Below are positions 11,072 to 24,430 of a stretch of DNA of 64,000 nucleotides, piece by piece. Source of the DNA: Phaeosaccion multiseriatum (lineage: Eukaryota; Ochrophyta, other classes); NCBI GenBank assembly GCA_965112735.1, contig OZ218954.1:558001-622000 (forward strand), read 5' to 3'. Within the stretch, counting starts at the first letter, position 1. Each line of letters opens with the position of its first letter. Position numbers and translations under genes: made by a program. The notes under the pieces are model-generated. The model saw nothing but the letters and a program-made list of their open reading frames with translations, had not been told where the DNA came from and did not search any database.

Positions 11072-11966
11072 GTTGGTGGATCAGTTGGTGAGTTATCAAA
11101 GAGGAGGGAGACGACCACGTGGGTTCCAATTTGGCTTTCGCGAAAGAGAGGGAGCTTGCTGCGGTTGTTTTCGCGATGTAAGCACGCCCTGCAGCAGCAT
11201 CAGTGGCAGCAGCAGCAGCAGGAGTACAAAGCAGCAGCGATTTGCCACAAAAAGTCAACAAAAAGGCATTCTGCCGTTTCGTTTCTGTGAACCTCTCCGC
11301 GTTGGTTCTTCGCCCTGGTGGGAGGAGGGAGATCATATCAAAGGGAAACAGAGGAGGGGATAAGAGGGGGGCTGAGTTGGAGGGGGGCACACTAGAAAAG
11401 AGCCAGGAAAGTGTACGCGGACAAAAGGTGGAGGCAACCAAGCCGATCATCACATTGCAACGTTCGTTCGCTGCCTGGAGGACGACAAATAACAAGGGGA
11501 GGAAAGAAAGGCAGGGGGCCACTGCAGCAGCTGTTCAGCCCTGGTGGGCTCTACAGACGGGGGAAAGCGAGGCTGGGGTGCGTTGCGCTTCCGCGTGGAC
11601 ATTTGCATGCGGCTTATGCCGCCCTCCTTTGTTGCCCCCACGACGTCTTTGTAAGGCCGTTGCCTCCGTGTTTTCACAAAGGGCTCTGTGCTGTGCTGCG
11701 CTGTGCTGTCGCAGTGTATTGACGTGGGCGGAAACAGAAGGAGAGACGATGGGAATGTAATAATAATTGCCTTGCCTTGGCCTTCTTCCTTGGCGTAAGG
11801 TGGGGTCGCGAGGAGGAGGTTGGGGGGAGGGGCGACAGATAGATAGATAGATAAGACGCGGGAAACACTTGGTAACGCTTACGATTACAGCACGTCAAGG
11901 GGACTCGATGCACCCGCACACAACACACGTTGACCCTTCGCTTCCTCGGCCTATTGAGTGAGAACT

Positions 11967-12014
<48 letters not shown>

Positions 12015-12015
12015 C
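11072..12015. promoter_or_regulatory. Divergent 5' region between the 251-residue gene and the TTLL gene
   Basis: About 940 bases separating two start codons on opposite strands, so both promoters must be here unless untranslated exons lie further out. It includes CAG-rich sequence near 11195-11235, a GATA run near 11839-11855 and a (GA)n tract at 11969-12012 directly before the TTLL start codon. No canonical TATA or initiator can be assigned with confidence. Confidence 0.5.
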
Positions 12016-14283
12016 ATGGTGTCTAAACGGCATCTACCACCCACCAGCGCCAAGAGCAGAGGCCTAGATAGCAGCAGTGATATCAACAAGCACAGGGCGG
12101 CAGGTAGCAGTAGAGGCAGCAGCAGGCCGAGTAGCAGGGCGGGTAGTAGGCCCACTAGTGGCCATAGGTCAAGGAGTAGAAGTACGAGTAGGAGTGGTAG
12201 ACCGACAAGTAGTAGGCGCAGGAGTAGGAGGGCGTCTCCGAGGGTGAGAGGGGTCATTAAGGGAAAAACCCCAGTAGTAGCAGCAGCGGCAACAGCTACA
12301 GCAGTTGGTCATCCAGCAGTGGGTGGTGATACCGAGCAGGTGCAGCGCCAGCAACAACCGCAGCAGCAGCACTGCGACAGTGATCAAGAAGAGAAGCGTC
12401 ATTCACAGCAGGATAAGGACGAGAAGGAAGAGGAGGGCGCTGGAGGAGAGCATGCCCACCAGCATCAGCGGTTGGTGGTACAACAGCAGCAGCAGCACCT
12501 GCTAGGAAGAGACAAGAGAGAGGACGACGCGTGGGAAGAAGACGCTCACTATCGCACTCTCGCGGCTGCAGCTGCTGCTCTGACGGCGTTCGGGTTGGAC
12601 CAAGCGAGGCAAAAACAAGAGGGTGGTCCTGAAGAGGAGGGGGGGGGCGCGGGGAGGAGGAAGGGGAAGGGTGACAGCGGCAGCGGCGGCAGCGAAGCTG
12701 TGTCCGTGTCGATAGGTGATGATGATCCTGATGATGATGGTGAAGGTGGTTTCCCTCCTCCTGACGCTGGGGAATTGCATCATATGCCTCCATCCGGAGG
12801 GGCCCAGGGGGGGCGCGATGGAGTGGTAGTGGAGGAGGAGGAGGAGGAGGAGGAGGAGGCGGAGCAGGAAGACGACAGTTACAGAAGTATGGGTTCCTCC
12901 TCCTCCTCAACGTGCAACACAGGCACTGGCTCAGGGGTTGTCTCAGACTACTCTGGCTCCCTGGCATCGGATGATGATGATGATAATGAGGAGGAGGAGG
13001 AGGAGGAGGAGGAGGAGGAGGAGGAAGAAGAAGATGGTGATCCTGAGGATGGTGATGACGACGACGACGTTTCCATCGACATACGTGACTCCATTTGTTC
13101 GGATTCGGATGCCGACACGGAAACGGACCCCTTGGAGCCCATCCCCGGGGTGGTGAAGTTGGTGCCCAGCCTGTTCCCGGATCGGTCCCCGACTGTTCAT
13201 TTCGAGTACCCGCAGGAGCTTGAAATCGTACGGAAGGGGGCTTACGTGACCGGTACGTAAGGGGGTTAGGTTTTGGAGGGGAAGGGACGAAGAGGGTTTG
13301 GTGCAGTTGCAGGAGGGGGGGAGGTGTGTCTTACGTAAGTAGCACATGTGTGTGTGTGTGTGTGTGTGCGTGTGTGTGATGTTCCCCTCCTACCCCCTCT
13401 CTCTTTGTCCTCCTTGAGTAGAGCCCCTCGGAGGGCGTAAGCTTCTCTTCAAGACACACTGGGAGAGAAACAGTGTTAAGAATGCCTTCTTTCGAGCCGG
13501 ATTTGCACGCACAAAGAGTCCTTTGACTTGGACGGCGAATTGGGGCAAGCATCCTTCCCCGGATATGTTCAGGTGCGTTGGTCGACGGAGGGAGGGAGGG
13601 GAGGGAGGGTAGGGAGGGAGGGAGGGAGGGAGGGAGGGAGGGAGGGAGGGAGGGAGGGGAGGGAGGGGAGGGAGGGAGGGAGGGAGGGAGGGAGGGAGGG
13701 AGGGAGGGAGGGAGGGAGGGAGGGAGGGAGGGAGGGAGGGAGGGAGGGAGGGAGGGAGGGAGGGAGGGAGGGAAGGACGTACTGTTCTACATCTCATCCG
13801 ATGTCCAGCAATGAGGCGAAAGGAGGTGCTCATCTCTCTGTCTGTCTGTCTCTCTCTCCCTCTCTCCCTCTGTCTCTCTTCCCTTCGGATTCTCTTGACA
13901 CCCACCCACCCACCCACCCACCCCCCCTCTCCAGGTCTCTGAATCGGTTTCAGAAGGTCAACCACTTCCCGGGCAGCTGGTGCATCGGCCGTAAAGACCG
14001 TCTGATGCGTACCGTCGCCAAGATGAAGAGAGAGAACCACCATGCGTACTTCGACCCCAATGCTGCCCGCCCCCCTATCACAAACAGTAGTGCGCCGGGG
14101 TCTGGCGGCGCCCCGGGGGGGTCTAGTTCGGGCGGGGAAGGGCCGTTTGACTTTTTGCCCACGGGCTTCTTGTTGCCACTGGAGAGGTGAGTGTAGGGCA
14201 ACGTTGAGTGTAACGTTCGAAGGACTGGATAGGGAGGCATTTCGTTCGTTCTTTCGTTCGTTCGTTGGACTGAGAGAGAGATG

Positions 14284-14316
<33 letters not shown>

Positions 14317-14571
14317 GGAGAGTGAGAAGGAGGGATAGAGGGAGAGAGGGGCGACAGAGCGAGAGAGAGGTGGAGAGGGAGATAGGGAGAGAGAGAGAGG
14401 GTGAGAGGGAGAGGACGAGCGAGAAAGAGAGGTGGAGCAAGGGATAAAGGTTCTTGTTCGCTCCTTCTTCCTTCCTTCGTTCCATGGTGTGCTGTGTCCG
14501 TTTGTTGACGAATTGATCTTCAGTTTTTCTTCTCTCCCTCTTCACGTCATGTCATATCCTCCTCCTCCTTC

Positions 14572-14607
<36 letters not shown>

Positions 14608-15709
14608 GTATTTATATACCCATGTGCATCATTATTTCTCCCTCTCCGTCTCCCTCCCCCCTCCCCTCCCCCCCCCCCTGTACAGGCGGTCGTTTCTCAA
14701 GGCAGTGGAAGCCGAGCGTCGTCAGCTGTGGATCCTCAAACCCCCTGCCAGTAGCTGTGGTAGAGGCATACGAGTAATGAATCGCACCAGCGTCGCCACC
14801 TTTATGGGGGTCTCCGGCCCCGGGTCAAAGGTGTCAGGATCAGGGTCAAGGGTGTCAGGACCGGGGCCAGGGAAGCGAAGCAGTCATGGCAAGACGAGTG
14901 GCCATGGTCATGGACATGGACATGGTGGTGGAGGTCATGGCAGCGGCGGCCACAGTAAGAGGCCTGCGCTCGTGCAGCGGTACATTTCAGATCCGCTGCT
15001 CATCGGAGGGAGGAAGTTCGACCTCCGGCTCTACGTACTTGTGACCAGGTATGTAAGGGTATGTATGGGTATATATGGGTATGTATGGGTATATATGGGT
15101 ATAAATGGGTATGTATGGGTAAATATGGGCATTATGGGTGTAAATGGTCCATATGTATGGGTATATATGGGTATATGGGTATTATGGGTATATATGGGCA
15201 TATATGGGTATATGTGGGTATATGTGGGTACATACGGGAATATGAGGTTCTAACGGGGGGGAGGGAGGAAGGAAGGAAGGAAGGAATGCACGACTGAAAG
15301 AATGAATGACTCGAGGAGGGCCTAATGACCCCTCTCCCTCCCTCCCTCCCTCCTTCCCTCCCTCCCTCCCTCTCACCCACCCCAGCATGGAGCCCCTCCG
15401 TGTGTACCTCTTCGACGAGGGCCTCGTGCGTTTCTCTACGAAGCCTTACACCCTCAAGAACCTCAAAAGTCGTTTCACACACCTCACCAACTACAGGTAT
15501 ATGGGCAGGCAGACAGGCGTATGGGCAGGCAGTGAAATCGAAAGTACCGTAAGGAGTACGTAACCATAAGTACCCCCCTGTATCTGTAGGTTCTCCCCCC
15601 GCACGACACCCCAAGAGCACAAACTGAACTCAAACTCAAACTGACATTCTTGTCGACCTCTGCCACCCGTCTGCCTCTTTACCTGCCCATATGCCTGCAT
15701 ATGTGTGTA

Positions 15710-15770
<61 letters not shown>

Positions 15771-15978
15771 GTGTGTGTGTGTCTACATGTATGTTTGCGT
15801 GTGTGTGCGTGCGTTTGTGGGGTCGCGCGCGCTTGTGTGCGTGCAGCGTGAATAAGAAGGCCTCTGGCTACCGAGCGTCCGAGTCCACTGACCCGGCCAA
15901 CCCGGACCTGACGGTACGTACGCTTACGTAATGGTTGATTGGAGTGTGAGTTTGACTGACTGCCATATATGTATGTAC

Positions 15979-16015
<37 letters not shown>

Positions 16016-19000
16016 AGTGTCTCTCTCTCCTTCTTGCTGTGGTTTTGCTCTCTGTGTCTCTGTCTCTCTCCCTCTCCCTCTCCCTCTCCGCCTCTCCCCC
16101 TTACGTGACCTTACGTGACGACGCGTAATTCCACTTCCCTTCGCTGACTTACCGCTGTGCCTCGACAGGCCACAAAGTGGGCTCTCTCTGTGCTGTGGCC
16201 CTATTTGGAGGAAAGGGTCGGCAAGGGCAAGACAGACAACGTCAAGCGTCGCATAGAGGGTGCGTGGATGGCAGTGGATGGGGTTGGAGGGATGGCAGTG
16301 GATGGCAGTGGAGGGAGCAGTGGATGGTAGTGGATGGGTGGGCAAGGACGAGATAGACAACGTCAAGCGTCGCGTAGAGGCTGGGTGGATGGCAGTGGAT
16401 GGTAGTGGGTTGTGTGGAGGCGTGGCAGTGGAGGGATGGCAGTGGATGGTAGTGGATGGGTGGGTAAGTAGCAGTGGGTGGGTGAGTGAATGTGAGGTGT
16501 AAGAAGCTGAAGACAAAGAGCTCGAAGTGTCCGTTCTTCCCGCTGGGCGTGTGTGTGTGTGCGTGTGTGTGTGCGTGTTTGACGCTCTCCTTGCCCTCCT
16601 CCTCCTCCTCCTCCTCCTCCTCCTCCTCCTCCTCCTCCTCCTCCTCCTCCTCCTCCTCCTCCTCCTCCTCCTCCTCCTCCTCCTCCTCCTCCTCTTCCTC
16701 CTCCTCCACCACCACCACCACCACCACCACCACCATCTCTCCCATCCACTGCCATCGCCTACACACCCCCCTAACTACAATCATAGAGGTCTGCGTCAAG
16801 ACGATTATCGCCGCTGACTCCGGCATGACGTCACGAGTGCAGCAACTAATGCGTCACAACGGCTCTTGCTACGAGCTCTTCGGATTTGACGTCATGCTTG
16901 ACGTCGCCCTCAAGCCCTGGCTGCTGGAGGTAAGTGGGGTGGGTGGATGGCAGTGGATGAGTGGGTGGGGGTGCAGGGAAGTGGATGGCAGTGGATGGCA
17001 GTGGATGGGTGGATGACAGGGGATGGCAGTGGATGAGTGGGTGGGGGTGGAGGGAAGTGGATGGCAGTGGATGGCAGTGGGTGGGTGGATGACAGGGGAT
17101 GGCAGTGGAAGGTTGTGCGGTTGGCAGTGGATGTAAGTGGGTGGATGAGTGGGTAGGTGTGTAGGTGAGTGAGTGAGTGAGAGAGTAAGTAAGCGAGTGA
17201 GAATAAGCGAGTGAGTGAGTATGTGAGTGAGTGATTGGACTATGGATACCAGTGAGGTGTATCTCCTCCCTGCTCTCTTATTCTCATTGTTCCCCCCCCC
17301 TTTCTTAGGTTGATTCCTATCAGTTAATGAAAGTCCTATCCTCCTTCCTCCCCCCCCCCCCTCCTGACACACCTCCCTCCCTCCCTTCATTCCCTCCCTC
17401 CCTCCCTCCCCCTCTCCGAACAACCAACAGGTCAATGTAAGCCCCAGTCTGTTCGGTGCCTCACCCCTTGACCGCCGCATCAAGGGAACGCTGATGGCCG
17501 ACATCTTCCACCTCGTTGGCTTCAGACCCTTCGATAAGCTTGCCCTCAAGAGGGAAGAGAGGAGGGAGAGGCAGCAAGTCCCAGGTGGGTGCAAGTAGAT
17601 GGCAGTGGATGGGCTATCCCGCCGTGGCAGGTAATCAAAACTGTCCCCTCCCCCCCTCCCTCCCTCCCTCCCTTCCTCTCTCCCTCTCTCCCTCCCTCCC
17701 TCCCTCCCTCCCTTCTTCCTTCCCTTCCTCTCCTCCGTCCTCCCCTCCCTCACTTCCTTCCTTCCCTTCCTCTCCTCCGTCCTCCCCTCCCTCACTTCCT
17801 TCCTTCCCTTCCTCTCCTCCCTCCCTCCCTTCATTCCTTCCTTCCTTCCCTTCCTCTCCTCTCTCCCTACCTCCCTCCCTCACATCCTTCCCTCCGTCCC
17901 CCCCTCCCTCACTTCCTTCCTTCCTTCCTTCGTTCCTTCTTTCCTTCCCTTCCTCTCCTCCCTCCCTCCCCCCGCCCTTCCCTCCCTCCCGTGCTCAGGC
18001 CATCACCGTGCCGCGGGTTCCATTGGCTCGAGAGTGTCGGCCAAGCCCCAAGACAGTTGGCGACGACGGCCTGTGCCCGAGTCTGTGGATGTCCACTCGT
18101 TGGGGGAGGGAGAGCTCGAGGTTATCAGGGAGACGGAGGACGAACACCACAGAAGAGGGCATTTCAAGGTTAGAGAAAGATGGCTGTATCACCAACTGCT
18201 GCTGTTGCTGCTGCTGCTACTATTGGTGATGGTGGCGTGAAGGGCTGCGCTATGTCATATACACGTACCAAGCGCACACACACACAAAAAGAGAGAGACA
18301 CACGCACACACAGAGAGAGAGACACACACACGCACACACACACAGAGCGAGAGAGAGACACATACACACACACGCACGCACGCACACACATATACGCATT
18401 GAGTACGTGCTTACGTCCACCACTATCCACGCCATCTGCTGCCATGCAGGTGCTGTACCCGACGGCGGACAACGTTCGTCTCCTGTGGCCCTTGTTTCCG
18501 GTCCCTCGTTTTCTCAATGGTGTACTCGGGGCGTGGGCCCTCTCGGGAGGGTTGTCATCGGCTAGAAACCGTGCCGTGATCGGGTTGGATCCGGAGCGGA
18601 TGGCAGCCATGGCGACGACGGCAGCACTCCGGATGGGGAGGAGGGGAAGGGGAGAGGGGCATTTTGTTGGAGGCGGTGGAGGGATGGCAATGGATGGGGG
18701 GGATGGCAGTGGAAGTACGGCGGGAGGGAGCAGCGCAAGGGGAGGAGGAGGGGGGGTGTACGTGGATGGCAATGGATGGAGGGGAGGAGGAAGGAGGGGT
18801 GGTGGCAGCAGCGTGGCCTCAGCGTTTCGGACCACCGTCCACCATACGAATGCGCAAAGCTGTGGGAGTATATGCACAGCTCAACAGGTAAGGGGTGCGA
18901 GAGGAGGAGGAGGAGGAGGAGGAGGAGGAGGAGGAGGAGGAGGAGGAGGAGGAGGAGGAGGAGGAGGAGGAGGAGGCGGGATGGGAGCAAGGTTTCCGTT

Positions 19001-20570
19001 GAGTGGCCGAAGCAGTCGAGGAGGAAGCACGAGTCGGATAGATGGCAGTGGAAGCTCAGCCTCCGGAGCTACCTCTTGCGCAGATGGAGATGATGGCAGT
19101 GGTTGGAGAGGAGGGGGAGGACCGGGAGGAGGAGGAGGGATTCCGAGCGGTCGTGGGGATCGACTTCGCTTGCCCCCTCATCTCGGCCGCCGCCCGCCCA
19201 GCGGCAGCGGCAGCGGCAGCGGCAGTGATAGCACCTGTATAGGTGCAGCAGTTGGTGATACAGCAGCAACCGGGGGAGGAGGAGGATCTCCGACAAGAGG
19301 AGGGAAAGGGCCTGCCAGGGTTGGCAGGGTCGGGAAGCGAGAGCCGCCGCAGCAGTTGGTGGTACAGCGGCAGAGTCACAATCGCCAGCGGCCGAGGAGC
19401 GGGCGAGGCAGGGCTGCAGCTGTGGATGGCAGTGGATGGGGGGTGGCTGTCACGGCTGCTGGAGCCGCGGCAGTAGCAGTAGCAGCAGGCAGGGGAGGAG
19501 GAGGAGGAGGAGGAGGAGGAGGAGGAGGAGGAGGAGGAGGAGGAGGAGGAGGAGGACGAGGAGCAGGGGCATTTCCGAGTCGGGGAGTAAAGGAAGGGCG
19601 GCAGCAGAGGGGGGGGAGTGTCTCCTCATCCCTCCACGGTACATCACACATTGGTGATCCAATTGGTGGTGCGACAGTCGCCAGCACCAAGCATCTTCGA
19701 TCTCAATCCGACGGCGGTGAATATGTGGACCAGCTCCTGGACGATAGGAGACACCTCCACCAGCAGCAGCAGCTGGTGATACAGGAACATCAGCAGCCGG
19801 GGACGCGCCGGCTGCAACAGCAGCAGCAGTTGGTGATACAGCAGCAGCAGCAGCAGGGCATGCAGCGACCAGGGAGCAGAGGCAGCAGCAGCGGCAAAGT
19901 GACGGATGGCAACATCACCACAGATGGCAGCAGCAGCAGTTTCACCGGTGCCGATGGCGGTGGCGCTGTTGCCGTATCACCACCTGCTGAAGCATCACCA
20001 TCACCCACCGTGCCCGCGCCAGCGTCGTCGCCAACGATGATCTTGTCGACGGGGGCGCGTGAGTGGTACGTGGATAGAGTGGATCCGACGCCGTCCCCCG
20101 CGCGGCAGCAACGGCAGCAGTTGGTGATCCAGCAGCAGTTGTTGATCCAGCAGCAGCAGCAGCAGTTGGTGGTACAGCAGCAGAGAAATGACGACAGGCT
20201 GCGCGAACGACGGCACGGAGCAGCTGCCGCCATCGTCGTCGGAAAGGACCCTCTGTCCCCAACAGTGGGTGATGCATCAGTTGGTGACACAGCAGTTGGT
20301 GATACAGCAGTTGGTGATACGGCCTCCTCCTCATCCACCCCCGCCAGGGCACCGAGATATCCGGCTTCAGTGCGGAGACGCCAACGCCAGCAGCAGCAGC
20401 AGTTGGTGATACAGCAACAGCAGTCCGCAGAGCCCATTGTTGGCGGCAGTGGCAGCACCACTCAATCGGCGCTTTTGGCGACGCTCGGAGGCAAAGGAAA
20501 GGCGGCAGTTGGTGGTATGGAAAGGCATCACAGGGGACCCGCCCTTGCGACTGGAAAGCAATACCAATAG
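12016..20570 (+). CDS. Tubulin-tyrosine-ligase-like (TTLL) polyglutamylase/ligase with Gln-rich tail
   Basis: Join 12016-13252, 13422-13572, 13935-14186, 14686-15048, 15386-15496, 15847-15913, 16169-16259, 16787-16929, 17431-17584, 17999-18168, 18450-20570; about 1619 residues. Residues 1-412 are low-complexity (Ser/Arg, then acidic). The catalytic ATP-grasp TTL domain covers about 413-915: WGKHPSPDMF, NHFPGSWCIGRKDRL, WILKPPASSCGRGI, LLIGGRKFDLRLYVL, HLTNYSVNKK, LFGFDVMLDVALKPWLLE followed by VNVSPSL, and EDEHHRRG. TTLL enzymes add Glu (or Tyr/Gly) to tubulin tails, typically in cilia. The motif order resembles TTLL4/TTLL5-type polyglutamylases, but substrate cannot be assigned. A Ser/Gly/His insert sits between the KPPAS and GGRKFDL motifs. 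The tail of about 700 residues is Gly/Gln-rich with QLVIQQ and AVGDTA repeats. A donor-like CAG|GTAAGG at 18888 means it may be interrupted by introns. Confidence 0.9.
13580..13775. repeat. (GGGA)n at the 5' side of TTLL intron 2
   Basis: About 190 bases beginning eight bases after the donor at 13573. The same intron ends in a pyrimidine-rich stretch (13836-13934), so its two halves are complementary in composition. Confidence 0.95.
16210..16403 (+). repeat. Tandem duplication of exon 7 end plus intron start (TTLL)
   Basis: The segment containing GACAACGTCAAGCGTCGC and TAGAGG, followed by GTGGATGGCAGTGGATGG, occurs at 16230-16282 (real exon end and donor) and again, diverged, at about 16352-16403 within the intron. 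In the second copy the donor GGTGCGT has become GCTGGGT, so it should not be spliced as the first. Confidence 0.85.
16601..16735. repeat. (CCT)n-(CAC)n tract before TTLL exon 8
   Basis: CCT units to 16708 then CAC units, ending about 50 bases before the acceptor at 16786. Produces spurious poly-Ser and poly-Leu frames. Confidence 0.95.
17640..17995. repeat. (CCCT)n/(CTTCC)n tract before TTLL exon 10
   Basis: About 350 bases, nearly all pyrimidine on the sense strand, filling intron 9 up to the acceptor at 17998. It contains duplicated blocks such as TTCCTCTCCTCCGTCC at about 17733 and 17775. Confidence 0.95.
19240..20515 (+). repeat. Cluster of CAGTTGGTGATACAG motifs in the TTLL tail
   Basis: At least ten copies or variants in 1.3 kb, for example near 19249, 19350, 19771, 19829, 20119, 20165, 20278-20310 (three in a row), 20401 and 20506. 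They are read as QLVIQQ in one frame and AVGDTA in another within the same open frame, showing insertions of differing phase. Confidence 0.9.
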
Positions 20571-20732
20571 AGAAACAGCTTATTAGTCAATTTGAGTGCC
20601 AATTGGAGAGGGTTCGCCTTGGGGGGCGGGCCTCGGGGTCACAATCCTTGGTAGGAGGACAGTGGATGGACAGAGAAGAGAGAGAGAAAGAGAAAGAGAG
20701 AGAGGTAGAGAGAGAGAGAGGGCGAGAGGGAC

Positions 20733-20777
<45 letters not shown>

Positions 20778-21086
20778 GCGCTGCTGAGGAGGGGAGCTTT
20801 GGAGCCTTGTACGCCACAATGCTCCGCACCGCCGCAGCAGCAGCAGCAGCAGTTGGTGATACAGCAGGAGGAGAATGAGCAGCGATGGCAGTGGACGGAT
20901 GGAGGGAAAGAGGTTGGACTGTGTATGTTTGTTAGTCGTAGTAAGCCAACAAAGGACGGGAAAGACAAAGAGGCAGTCGAGAGATCGAATGAATTGGAAC
21001 TAAGTGAGCCAACAATGACTAGAATAGAGCTTCACTTGGAACTTGCTCTCTCTCTTCCTCTCTCTCTCTCTCTCTAAGCTCTCTCA

Positions 21087-21122
<36 letters not shown>

Positions 21123-21339
21123 GCTCTTTCCATGACATATTTGCCTTGCCTCTACCGGGAGGTGGGGGTGTCGCTGCGGAATGTGGGGGTGCCGGTGCGG
21201 AATGCAGCCGCCCTTCACTCACTCGCACGCTCTCTTGAGGGAATGTCAAAAATGGAAATGCATTGGTCTTACGAAAATTACGTGTGTGTCATCGTACCAT
21301 AAACAAGTCTGCAGACAAAAGAGCTGTCAACTGAGTGTC

Positions 21340-21425
21340 AGACCCAGACCATCTTACAAAAGATTATCTTCCATCTTACGAAAGATTATCTGTCATCTTA
21401 CGAAAGATTATCTGCCATCTTGAGT
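21340..21425. repeat. Three ~25-base tandem units
   Basis: Units contain CATCTTACGAAAGATTATCT with small changes. ATCTT and AAGAT within each unit are complementary, so each can form a small hairpin. Confidence 0.85.
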
Positions 21426-21611
21426 ATGAGACGCAGACCAACGCCACAGCCACAGCGGCAGCCACTGAGTTAGTCCTCGTTGCGAATCACAACTGGCAAA
21501 TGGCAGTAAAAGAGCCTCCCTCCCTCCCTCCCTCCCTCCCTCTTTCCCTCCCTCCCTCCCTCCCTCCCTCCCTCCCTCCCTCCCTCCCTCCCTCCCTCCC
21601 TCTTTCCCTCC

Positions 21612-21757
<146 letters not shown>

Positions 21758-21939
21758 GGGCTTTTGTCGCTTGAGCATAGGCAATTCCTCCTGTTTCACC
21801 ATACGCACCCCCCCCTCTCTCTCCCTACTATATAATACTTACGTACGTACACATTCTACACGAAAGGCGCAAACGACAGGGAGTGCCAGTGCCATCTCGT
21901 CCCATCTGCTGCCATCTTGTCATCTTCTCCTCTGTTGAC

Positions 21940-23832
21940 TTAGCCTCCCATTCCGACCACCGCATGCTCCGTTGCCGCGTGCCGCTGCTGCTCCTCCTCC
22001 TGTACCCGTTGGCGATACGGCTCCACAACTGACACCTCCTCCTCCTCCTCCTCCTCCTCCTCCTCCTCCTCCTCCTCCGGAATCGTCCGGTATGCTTGCA
22101 CCTTGGCAGAAGCAGAATCACCAACATAAACAGTTGGTGATACAGCCCTTTCTCCTTCTCCTTCCTCCGCTGCTGCTCTTGTTTCGCTTCCTGCTCTTCT
22201 GAATGCTTCTTCGTCACCTTCTTCTCCTTCCTCCAAAGTGTGGGCAATGGTGGTGGCGAGAAGGCCGAAGTCAGCAATGGCAGCAGACAGCTCAATCGAA
22301 TCATCACCATCATCATCATCATCTTCATCACCATCATAGCCACCCCTAGAATCACAACTGGCAGCAGCAGCAGCAGCAGCAGCAGTACCAGCAGCACCAA
22401 CTCCATTCATCTCCCTCCTCCTGACAGAGTCCGTAATCGAATCCGACAACGTGTCCGAGATGGAGTCCCTCAGAATCGAATCCCACAAAATCGCATCTGA
22501 AATCGAGTCCGAAACAATCGGGCCCGAGTTCGAAACCGACGAAACCGTCAAGTCCGTCGCGGCGGCTCCACCCAAGTCGAGTGTCACGTCGACGGCCGCG
22601 AGGGCAAAGTCCGCCATGACAGCGGCGTGTTCAGCATTGCTGGTGTGTAGACTGCGGGGAGGTGGGGTTTGTTGTTGTATCACCAACTGCTGCTCTTCTG
22701 TTGCATCTGTTGTATCACCAACTCGTGCTCCTCCTGCGCGAGTTGGTGATGCAACAGGCACATACACAGTTGGGGTCGTCTTCTTCGTCGTCTTGGTCTT
22801 CTTCTTCGTCTTCGCCTTCGCCTTCATGGCCTTGCTGCTCGAGAAGGGGGAGGAGGAGGAGGAGGAGGAGGACACATCGATATGAAGCCTATCGACATTG
22901 ACGTCTCTCTCCTCCTTCTGTTGCCTTCCGAAGGAGAACAGCCTCGATGTGCCTTTCCCCGCACCGGCCACGGAACGACTGAGACTGGGGGGATGGCAGT
23001 GGATGGGGGATGGAGGGGAAGGGAGGATGGGAGAGGAGAGCACAGAAGGGGGGGGGGGGGTTAAGCGCCAAGCAGCTAAGACAAGATTTGGAAAGATCTT
23101 TCTATTCCTAGACATGAAAGTTGTTTCGTTGTGGGCTTACGCTTCTCCCTCCCTTCCTTCCTTCCTTCCTTCCATTCTTCCTTACTTCCTTCCTTCCTTC
23201 CTTCCTTCCTTTCTTTTTCCTTCCTTCCTTCCTTCCTTCATTCATTCCTTCCTTCCTTCCTTGCTTGCTTCCGTCCTTCCTTCCTTCCTTCCTTCCTCCC
23301 TTCTCCCTCCTTTCCTTCCTTCCTTCCTCCTTTCCTTCCTTCCTTCGTCCCTCCCTCCCTCCGTCTATCCCTTTCTCCTCCTCTCCATCCCTCCCTCCCT
23401 CCCTCCGTCCCTCCCTTTCTCCCTTTTCTCCCTCCTTCCTTCCTTCCTTCCTTCCTTCCTTCCTTCCTCACCTCGACAGTGTCCGGCCCAGCGGCCCTCT
23501 ACCGGTATTTGGGCCTCCCCCCCTCCCACTATGATGCCCGAATGCCTCCTTCCTCTCCCGCTCGAGCTGCTCGTTGTGGGCCTGCAGCTCCTCCACCTGG
23601 TGCGTGGGGAACAAAAAAGTCAAATGGTTTAGGGTGTAGTAGTAGACATCCAGATGACACAACTCCTTCTACTATTAAGAAATGGTACGTAATTTAACGG
23701 GATAAAGTTGGCGCCACGAGATGACAACAGAGGATGTATTTGATTTGGGATTTGCTCTCTTTATTGGGCATCGCCAGATGATGATGATGATGATGATGAA
23801 TATATATATATGATGAATATATATATATATAT

Positions 23833-23911
<79 letters not shown>

Positions 23912-23939
23912 TATATATATGATGAATATATATATATAT

Positions 23940-24031
<92 letters not shown>

Positions 24032-24380
24032 CCCACTCATTAGCTCACTGACTTACTACACACCTGTCACTCACTGACTTACTACGCACCTGTCTCTGCA
24101 GCCGCCCCACTTTGGCCTCGGACAGGGACGCTTCCTCCCGAGCAGCTCTCTGGAGTGGCAGTGGATGGCAGTGGATGGCAGTGGATGGATGTCAGGGCAG
24201 TGGTTGGGCGAGCGCCAGGAAAGTGGGTGGGTGGATGCTTCAAAATACAGTAACGGAAAGGGGCCACACAAAAAACCCCACACACACACATATACACACA
24301 TACGTGCACATACGCGCATACATATACATATACACATATTGTATACAATGCTTGACTCCCTCCCCTCCTATATATATACT

Positions 24381-24430
<50 letters not shown>

